Assembly (NCBI GenBank): GCA_002887195.1
Contig: PJAB01000889.1
Location: 1-19,391, forward strand
Direction: 5' to 3'
Source: Chrysochromulina parva
Lineage: Eukaryota; Haptophyta; Prymnesiales; Chrysochromulinaceae
DNA length: 19,391 nucleotides
Within the stretch, counting starts at the first letter, position 1; every line of letters starts with the position of its first letter. Both the position numbers and the translations under genes were made by a program. Shown here piece by piece: positions 13,678-19,391 of this stretch. Under the pieces are notes generated by a model. It made no database searches. It saw only the letters and a program-made list of their open reading frames with translations, and had not been told where the DNA came from.

Positions 13678-14898
13678 ATGCCGCTCAAGATGACCTCGCA
13701 CGGCCACAACACGCGCATCAGCGTCGCCTTCATCAAAACTCAATCTGAAGGGATGGCCAAGAAGCCCGCAAAGACCGTCAAGGCGCCCTCGTCCCCTCCC
13801 AAGGTGGGCATGGCAACACGCCGCAGCAGCCATGCAGTGCCCTCACCAGCGCCCAAGGACTCGCCCTTTGTCTTCTTCCGCGCGCCTCCATTGCCACGGG
13901 GCACTTTCGGCTTCCCCAAGGCCTCGCCGCGAGCCGCACCAACAAATGCTGCGGCTGGCGGATCCGAGCTCGCAAGTACGCCCTCTTGCTGGGAGATCGC
14001 ACCGGCCATCACCAAGGCGGCCGGCATGCTGGACCACCCGACGACGCGCCGCGCTGAGGGACCGGCCGCGCGCCGCCCATCGCGACTGTCGCGGGCCATA
14101 GGCGAGGCGGATGAGGGGGCGGTCACAGCCGTTCGCGAGCAGAGCGATTGGAACGGCAAGCTTCGCGAGCATTGGAACCGCAAGCTCGAGATGGAGCGCA
14201 TCAAGGGGCTCTGCGAGGCCATCAAACAGCCACCGATGCCGACGCCCGACACGGTCGGGTCGCCTTTGCCAGCAGCCGACTGGGAGGCGCTACCCGAGGG
14301 CACGCGGCTCAAAGTGTGGTGGGAGGGCTCAGATGAATGGTTCGAGTGCACGGTGCTGAATTGGCGTGTGGCGATCGGCGAGGGCGGAGAACTCTTCTAC
14401 ACACACCGGTGTCTGTACGACGGCGGTATCTTCGACCACGACCTCGCCAAATGCGACTTTGAGGTGCTGGATGTCGGACACGCGTGGACATTCGGCGCTG
14501 ACGACTCAGAAGCAAGTGACGACGAGGAGGAGGCTTTGCTGGCTGAGGGCGCAGCGTACGGCACGAACGTGGACGGGGTCGATGAGCTGTCGCCGCGGCG
14601 GAAGTGGCTGATCAAGCAGGAGGCGAAGCTGAAGCGCTTCCAAGAGGAGCTTGAGAATGCCGACATCAAAACGCCTGTCATCCGTGCCGACGTGGCGCGC
14701 GGCCGGCAACTGCTTCGCCGGCTGCGGCTTCCGAACCAATCTGTCGATAAGAGGTGTGTCACACCGCGCCTCACAACCGTTCGGCCGGGCAGCGACAACG
14801 AGACGGGCATCGCCGACTCGTTCCGTGGACAGGGCACGGTGCGCATCGTCAACCCAAGCGACGGCGATGTCTCATATCGGTTGCTCTGTGACCTGTGA
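13678..14898 (+). CDS. Tudor/royal-family-like domain protein
   Basis: The start is the ATG at 13678 (406 residues); the frame extends to a GTG at 13624. The N-terminal 170 residues are basic, Ser/Pro/Ala-rich and probably disordered. Residues about 205-265 form a small beta-rich module: LPEGTRLKVWWEGSDEWFE, CTVLNWRV, then YTHRCLYDGGIFDHDLAKC. This pattern (G-x-x-V-W followed by YDGG and a final hydrophobic) is typical of Tudor, Agenet and related methyl-lysine or methyl-arginine readers. An acidic patch (DDSEASDDEEE, about 278-288) and a helical Lys/Glu-rich segment (about 310-350) follow. A role in reading methylated chromatin or RNA-binding proteins is inference from fold resemblance only. 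The stop codon lies inside a consensus 5' splice site, so the true C-terminus may differ. Confidence 0.72.
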   Translation: MPLKMTSHGHNTRISVAFIKTQSEGMAKKPAKTVKAPSSPPKVGMATRRSSHAVPSPAPKDSPFVFFRAPPLPRGTFGFPKASPRAAPTNAAAGGSELASTPSCWEIAPAITKAAGMLDHPTTRRAEGPAARRPSRLSRAIGEADEGAVTAVREQSDWNGKLREHWNRKLEMERIKGLCEAIKQPPMPTPDTVGSPLPAADWEALPEGTRLKVWWEGSDEWFECTVLNWRVAIGEGGELFYTHRCLYDGGIFDHDLAKCDFEVLDVGHAWTFGADDSEASDDEEEALLAEGAAYGTNVDGVDELSPRRKWLIKQEAKLKRFQEELENADIKTPVIRADVARGRQLLRRLRLPNQSVDKRCVTPRLTTVRPGSDNETGIADSFRGQGTVRIVNPSDGDVSYRLLCDL

Positions 14899-15037
14899 GT
14901 TCGCCCCCCGGCGCGGTGGTGGCTCGGCCTCGGGGTCGCGGTGCGCGGTGCGCGGTGCGCGGTGCGTCCCGCGCGTGTCCTGTGCCTGTGACGCTGGACT
15001 CCCCCGGGTGTCCTCTGACCTCTCGGTGCTATCTCAG
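14895..15037 (+). other. candidate 143-bp intron overlapping the Tudor-like gene stop codon
   Basis: GTGAGT starts at 14895 and contains the TGA stop at 14896-14898. At 15013-15037 there is a ctctgac-like branch site and pyrimidine-rich run ending in CTCAG. Splicing would join ...CT to TGCGCG... and replace the stop by a short tail reading LARGVGGLKAA before TAA at 15071-15073. The size fits the SEC13 introns (152-208 bp). Confidence 0.35.
14939..14966 (+). repeat. four exact copies of a 7-bp unit
   Basis: CGGTGCG is repeated four times without a mismatch. It lies within the candidate intron after the Tudor-like gene. Confidence 0.9.
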
Positions 15038-15138
15038 TGCGCGCGGCGTAGGTGGGTTGAAAGCGGCTTAAAGGGTACGTGGCGCGGTCCGGTGTCCCGG
15101 CCGGTCGCGGCTAGATTCGGGAAGTCCCGGGCGCCCGC

Positions 15139-15175
15139 GGGGGCCGGGGGCGGCGTGCGGGTGGCGGTGGGCGGG
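15139..15175 (+). other. possible G-quadruplex sequence
   Basis: Five G-runs of three to five bases occur at 15139-15143, 15146-15150, 15159-15161, 15169-15171 and 15173-15175, with loops of 1-8 nt. It is on the sense strand of the Tudor-like gene's 3' flank. GC-rich genomes produce such tracts by chance. Confidence 0.45.
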
Positions 15176-15409
15176 ACGAGGCGAGGTGGAGGTCATAACT
15201 GTGAGTTTCAACAACAGTTCGCACCGCCGCTGTGGACCGGTGAGAAAAAACATGGTGAAAAATCCTGAACGCACCCCTAATGTCTAAAGACCCCGCGCGA
15301 AGCGGCAGGATCATCTTCTCCGTGCCAGCTGCTCTGTTTGACGAGCCAGGCCCAGGGACGGTCTTGACGTGTGTAAGTAGCCGTGGCGCGCAGCTCATCG
15401 TAGACGTTG

Positions 15410-16951
15410 TCAATTGATAGTCACGCTTGCCCACGAGCCCGATCCGGGCTCAGGCCCCGATCCAGGTTCGCCTCCCGAGGCTCCCGGCACGAGCTGCACA
15501 ACGAGCGCGTAGGTGCCGAAGCCGCATATTAAGCTCACTTGCAGGAGCCGCAGCAGCGAGAAGGTGCCGTTCTTCCAGTGCACTGCGGCATGCACGAGAG
15601 CGGGGATGCAGAAGACGCAGACGAAGCCCCCCGCCGAGCCGACAAACTTGAGGATGACGGAGATGGGGATGCCGGCGAGCGCGACCGTTGAGGAGATCGT
15701 CGCGAGTGTCAGCGAGAAGAGCAGCACAGGCATCCAGCCCGGGTACGGCTTCTTGAAGTACACGGCCGAGAAGAGTTGTGCGCGGATGATGAAGAGGAGG
15801 ACGGGGTAGACGGTGATGGCCTGGACGAGCACGGCGATGCGCGCAAGCACAAGGAAGGGAGCCATCGCCTTCGGCTGCGCGAGCGAGATGAGCCCATTGG
15901 CCGCGTCGTCTGAGCCGAGCGCGGCGAAGTCACCCCCAGGCGGGAACAGGTTGGAGGCCACTCCCATAGAGGCGTAGCAGATCCACACGAGAAAGAAGGC
16001 GGTGGCGAGGTTGCGCTGGTTCTTGTGCGGCTGCGCGGCGCCGCGCATGATCGTGATATGGGCGTTGTGGATGAAGAAGGACATGGAAAAGATGCCAAAG
16101 GCGATGGAGGCGGACTCGGGCCGCCAGTACTCAGCCGGATCTGTCCCATGCACACCGTGCTCCGCGGCGCTCACGAACGCCGAGGTGAAGGCGAAGGCGA
16201 GAATGGTGAGGAAGCAGAAGATGCCCACCCCGCCGATGCGCGCGAGTAGCCGGATCGTCGGTAGGTTGGCGAGCGGCACCGTGATCGGCAGCACGCTGAG
16301 CGTGTACACCCAGTTTGCGTATTTGCCGAGCGCAGCAGCGCACGGCCCCTCGCCGTCGGCGTCCTCGTGCCCGGCCGCGAAGCACAGCCCGCCCTGCTCC
16401 GGGCCGTACTCGACGAGGTGCTCGAGCACGGTGCGTGCGTAGCAGTGCATCGCCGTCGCCGCGCCAATCAGCACACCCGAGCCGGTGATGAAAGTGATCC
16501 ACTTGGCCGTCTTGCCGAAGTGCAACGCGGCGAGGTCGCCAAGCTCGGCCGACTCATCCGCCATGAGGCCCTCAGCGTGGTGTAGTACGAGGCCGGCCGT
16601 GTGCGTGGCGAGCGATGCCACGATCACCGAAACCAGCGTGCACATCACCCAGCCACTTTGCCAGAAGATGTTGGGCATCACGAGCAGCGTCGAGCCCATC
16701 ATCGTGTTCCACAGCGTGAAGACGATGCCCGCCGAACCGGTCCGGTTCTGTCGGCCCGAGCCTGCGCGGATGGAGCCGTGCGGGCGTACGCGCTGGCGCG
16801 CGCCAGCCGCCTGCACACCTTCGAGGTCCGAGATTCTGGTCATCATGTCGGAGCCGTTGCTGCTGAGTGAGTCCTCCGCTGAAAATGGCAGCTGCTGCGA
16901 AGAGTCGGTGGCGTTGGCATTGACGAGCGGCTCTCTCAGGTTCGAGCGCAT
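15410..16951 (-). CDS. SLC38A9-like amino-acid transporter (AAAP family)
   Basis: The first ATG is at 16951 (513 residues); the frame extends to a TTG at 17056. A Ser/Arg-rich cytosolic N-terminus of about 70 residues precedes the first membrane segment, IVFTLWNTMMGSTLLVMPNI (76-95). Its WNTMMG core is the first-helix signature of SLC38A9-type transporters. About ten more hydrophobic segments follow, including ITFITGSGVLIGAATAM, YTLSVLPITVPLANLP, IFCFLTILAFAF, MAPFLVLARIAVLVQAITVY and a C-terminal pair. This gives the eleven helices usual in the AAAP family. A Cys/Gly-rich loop (about 185-205) could be luminal. In animals SLC38A9 exports amino acids from lysosomes and signals arginine to mTORC1; the algal role may be vacuolar amino-acid transport. 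Animal-type N-terminal Rag-binding residues are not recognisable. Confidence 0.87.
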   Translation of the reverse strand: MRSNLREPLVNANATDSSQQLPFSAEDSLSSNGSDMMTRISDLEGVQAAGARQRVRPHGSIRAGSGRQNRTGSAGIVFTLWNTMMGSTLLVMPNIFWQSGWVMCTLVSVIVASLATHTAGLVLHHAEGLMADESAELGDLAALHFGKTAKWITFITGSGVLIGAATAMHCYARTVLEHLVEYGPEQGGLCFAAGHEDADGEGPCAAALGKYANWVYTLSVLPITVPLANLPTIRLLARIGGVGIFCFLTILAFAFTSAFVSAAEHGVHGTDPAEYWRPESASIAFGIFSMSFFIHNAHITIMRGAAQPHKNQRNLATAFFLVWICYASMGVASNLFPPGGDFAALGSDDAANGLISLAQPKAMAPFLVLARIAVLVQAITVYPVLLFIIRAQLFSAVYFKKPYPGWMPVLLFSLTLATISSTVALAGIPISVILKFVGSAGGFVCVFCIPALVHAAVHWKNGTFSLLRLLQVSLICGFGTYALVVQLVPGASGGEPGSGPEPGSGSWASVTIN

Positions 16952-17175
16952 CGCGGAAGGGAGAGCAGCGGAAGTGAGCAAGAGAGAACAGCGTTGAGAG
17001 CTGTGAGAGTCCGGACCCTCCGCTACGAATGCAGCCGTTTCGTCATTTCCTCTCAAGTTTGTTGCGACATCCTTTCTAGTGATCCGGAGTATCCAGCATG
17101 GTTTTTAATTCGACGAGTGTTCAAACTTGAAGAATCGCCACGTGGGTGCGCCCCTGCTGGTGCGCGCGCGCTGCA
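16952..17175. promoter_or_regulatory. putative bidirectional promoter between the transporter and SEC13
   Basis: The two divergent start codons are 224 bp apart. A Ser/Arg-like open extension of the transporter frame crosses part of it but lacks an ATG. An AT-rich patch, ggtttttaattcg, lies at 17100-17112, about 65 bp before the SEC13 ATG. Confidence 0.4.
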
Positions 17176-18604
17176 ATGGCGGCGGCTGCACAGGCGGAGC
17201 TGATCCACGACGTGCAGCTCGACTACTTTGGCAAGCAGCTGGCGACCGCGGGCGGCGACCGGCGCATCAAGATCTACGAAGTCGTAAATGGGGAGAAGTC
17301 GCATCAGACTGCAGAGCTCGTTGGCCACGACGGACCAGTCTGGCGGGTCGCGTGGGCCCACCCACAGTTTGGCAACGTGCTCGCGTCGTGCTCGTACGAC
17401 CGCCAGGTCTTTGTCTGGAGGGAGCACAGCCCGCAGCAGTGGTCGCTCGTGCACAAGTTCCTCGGTCATGAGGGCTCGGTCAATTGCATTTCATTCGGGC
17501 CCAGGTGTGCGCGCTCGCCACAATCCAGCTCGCATGCACCGCTCCATGAACGCCGCGATCCAGCCAGCGCACGGCCGTACACGCGCAGAGAGGCACGCAG
17601 GACCACCGGTCGCAACCGGAACGTGTGGCAGGCCGCCTCCAGCCTCCATTGTGCGCGCAAATACTGAGACTTCCAGCGGTGTCCTGCTGTGTCCTGCGGT
17701 GTGCTGGAGCAGGGAGTTTGGGCTGCGCCTCGCGTGCGCGTCCTCCGACGAGAATATTGCGGTGCTCACGTACCTTGGCGAGCACTCACCTGGCCAGGGA
17801 CAGGTGTGCTACGCCATTCACTCTGCCATTCACTCTGCCTTCCCCTCCCCGCACGCACACATCAGCTTCACACGGTCACCCCGGCCGTCCACGTCCTCAC
17901 GCGGCTCGCTCGCTCCCCCCGCCTCATCGCTGCGGACGTTGTGGACCCCCGGCAGTGGACCTCGACGATGATCAAAGCGCACAAGATTGGCGTGAACGCG
18001 GTCTCGTGGGCGCCCGCGTGCAGCGGCATGCGGCTCGTCACCGCCGGCTGCGACAATCTCGTCAAGATCTGGAACTGCGACGAAAGCGGCAACACCTGGG
18101 CCGAGGAGGCCACGCTCGGCCGTGCAGATGAGCGGCACACCGATTGGGTGCGCGACGTGGCGTGGGCGCCGACTGTGGACGGCGCCGCGGAGATGATTGC
18201 CTCGTGCTCGCAGGACAAGAAGGTGATCATCTGGACGGCCGGTCGTTCGGGCGAGTGGGTCCCCAAGACGATCCAAATGTCGTGGTGCGCAACACGGCGC
18301 TCGAACCGGCGCGCGCACAGAAGCTTGCACGCGTGTCTGTGCGTGTGCGTCCCCACCTCCATCCTCCCGCCCGACTCGGACCCCCCCCATCCTCCCGCCC
18401 GACTCGACGACGAAAGTTACGCATTGCGTGTGCTTCTCTCTGCGCAGCGCGGTGTGGTCGGTGAGCTGGAGCGTCACCGGCGGCATCCTCGCCGTCGCGG
18501 GTGGCGACAACCAGGTGACGCTGTGGCGTGAGAGCCACGTGGGGGAGTGGGTGCAGATTGGCGCGCTTGAGGAAGGCGGGGGTGGGCTCTTGCCGAGCAG
18601 CTGA
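17176..18604 (+). CDS. SEC13: SEC13, WD-repeat subunit of the COPII coat and nuclear pore
   Basis: Four exons: 17176-17504, 17713-17803, 17956-18284 and 18448-18604, giving 301 residues. That is close to the usual 300-320. Introns are GT-AG (208, 152 and 163 bp). Exon 1 encodes [38 protein letters not shown] and [15 protein letters not shown], near-identical in pattern to animal and yeast Sec13. Exon 2 gives [19 protein letters not shown], exon 3 [35 protein letters not shown] and [14 protein letters not shown], and exon 4 [20 protein letters not shown] and QVTLWRE. These are the six WD blades; partners Sec31 or Nup145/Nup96 supply the seventh. The third donor is uncertain: GT at 18279, 18282 or 18285 all keep frame, and I prefer 18285 (GTGCGC). 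The protein acts in ER vesicle budding, the Y-complex of the pore and, in other eukaryotes, the SEA/GATOR2 complex. Confidence 0.95.
17813..17836 (+). repeat. 12-bp exact tandem duplication in SEC13 intron 2
   Basis: gccattcactct occurs twice in a row shortly after the donor site of intron 2. Confidence 0.9.
18361..18406 (+). repeat. 18-bp direct repeat in SEC13 intron 3
   Basis: atcctcccgcccgactcg is present at 18361-18378 and 18389-18406, separated by a C-run. It lies before the acceptor at 18447. Confidence 0.9.
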
Positions 18605-19391
18605 TCGCGCGTGCATTGGCGCGTCGCCGTTGGCGCCTCGGACGCGCACGCGATGAGCGTCATGGCGAGCGCCCTCGAGGCTCACGGGGGAGTGACGAGC
18701 ATCATGGCGAGCGCCCTCGAGCTCACGGGGGATTGACGATGGTCGCCCCCCTCGTGCCGATGGTCGCCCCCCTCGTGCCGTGTCGAGCTCTCTCTCTCTC
18801 ACACACACAAGCCTGGGGAGCGGGAGGGGATCTGCGAACGAGAGTCGCGAGAGGAGACGGGTTGTGCTGCATGGTTGGGTACGGCGGCTTTTGAGCAAGT
18901 CGTACCGTACACGGGGGTGCTTTGTGGATCTCAAGCCGGATTCTGAGACACCGACGCGAAGGAGGCGGAGGTGCGCGGCGCGGGCCATCCCGCGGGCGTG
19001 AGACGAGAGTATCGCTATCGGCGAGACGCGTGCAGGCGGCACGGCAGGGGCCGGGCGAGGGCGGAGGGCACTGCGCTCTGCGGTGCGCCACAGCGATCTG
19101 CCACTGGCACACTGAGGCTCGGGGGGTTGCGTTCGGTCGGGGCAGTGCTCCGGGCCCGCGTGAATATTCATGAAAGTTAATAAGCGAAACCAGAGGTTCT
19201 GTGGGTGAGGGCGCGGCAGCAGCCGGCGCGTCTCTCGACTGACGTCAGCAACCTTCAACACCGCAGTCACCACGCATCACGGACACCAAATGCGTTGAAT
19301 ATCAGGGTGCACGCGGTGGTCGTGGTGCCTGCGCCGACACAAAAGCAACGAGCTTGACCAACGAGCTGGCGTTCAAGCCCTCGCTCATCGG
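18605..19391. other. spacer after SEC13 with tandem repeats; no gene supported
   Basis: I found no frame with domain-like content on either strand. A 348-residue minus-strand frame across 18227-19273 overlaps SEC13 exon 4 and intron 3, and its sequence is Arg/Pro/His-rich as expected of an antisense shadow. A CT/AC dinucleotide tract lies at 18788-18808. An AT-rich island, gaatattcatgaaagttaataagcg, lies near 19161-19185 and could mark a 3' end or a promoter of a gene beyond the window. The final 120 bases could hold the edge of another gene, but nothing decides it. Confidence 0.5.
18660..18779 (+). repeat. two successive tandem duplications downstream of SEC13
   Basis: A roughly 40-bp unit starting tcatggcgagcgccctcga recurs with a 42-bp period (18660 and 18702), with one-base differences. 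It is followed immediately by an exact 21-bp doublet starting gatggtcgccccc (18738-18758 and 18759-18779). Confidence 0.85.

Larger units (their letters stand above)
14899..15409. other. convergent 3' spacer; no gene seen apart from the candidate intron, a 7-bp repeat and a G-rich tract
   Basis: This is the region between the convergent ends of the Tudor-like and transporter genes. The first part is extremely GC-rich. From about 15240 it becomes AT-richer, with gaaaaaacatggtgaaaaa, where a 3' end could lie. Open frames crossing it have no recognisable domains. Confidence 0.5.

Noticed and set aside
18227..19273. 348-residue minus-strand open frame at the right end
   Set aside because: It overlaps SEC13 exon 4 and intron 3 in antisense and reads as Arg/Pro/His-rich sequence with repeats copied from the DNA tandem duplications. 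It has no domain signal.
1..19391. CRISPR array, transposon ends, rRNA or tRNA genes
   Set aside because: I looked for regularly spaced repeats, long terminal inverted repeats, transposase motifs and tRNA-like T-loop sequences and saw none that held up. The short tandem repeats present have no spacers.
19260..19391. Possible first or last exon of another gene at the right edge
   Set aside because: Short open frames exist on both strands, with an acceptor-like run on the minus strand, but there is too little sequence to support any reading.

Overview
The window looks like nuclear DNA of a GC-rich unicellular eukaryote, most likely a microalga such as a haptophyte or pelagophyte. The lineage is inferred from gene style and is not proven. 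The eukaryotic evidence is a SEC13 gene split by three GT-AG introns, together with PHAX, SET/SMYD, F-box, Tudor-like and SLC38A9-like proteins. A hybrid histidine kinase alongside them fits an alga better than an animal. Genes are dense, about one per 1.9 kb, and except for SEC13 each is one open frame. Several long frames begin at TTG or GTG; for those I moved the start to the first ATG.

Layout from left to right. A possible partial zinc-finger-like frame sits at the left edge (2-238). Two minus-strand genes follow: a single-pass membrane coiled-coil protein with SUMO-interacting-like motifs (318-1970) and a SMYD-like SET-domain protein (2111-3070). Next is a plus-strand PHAX RNA-binding-domain protein with Gln/Pro-rich flanks (3325-4161). 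It converges on a METTL24-like methyltransferase (4637-5590, minus). That gene diverges from a 1330-residue membrane hybrid histidine kinase with two receiver domains (5820-9812, plus), across a short spacer rich in ACCGGT/GGTACC palindromes. An unrecognised Ala/Pro/Glu-rich protein follows (10059-11585, plus). It converges on an F-box protein with a GATase1-like C-terminal region (12121-13413, minus), which diverges from a Tudor-like protein (13678-14898, plus). That gene converges on an SLC38A9-like amino-acid transporter (15410-16951, minus), which diverges from SEC13 (17176-18604, plus). The last 787 bases hold short tandem repeats and no gene I can support.

The genes do not form an operon or an obvious pathway, as expected for a nuclear genome. 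Neighbours are often divergent, with 5' ends only 225-265 bp apart, so bidirectional promoters are likely. Themes present are sensing (two-component kinase, lysosomal/vacuolar-type amino-acid transporter), RNA and chromatin binding (PHAX, SET, Tudor-like), protein turnover (F-box) and secretion or nuclear pore function (SEC13). The most notable items are the kinase with a duplicated receiver and degenerate ATP-binding box, the minimal PHAX protein, the palindrome cluster at 5638-5723, and a stop codon lying inside a consensus splice donor at 14895.
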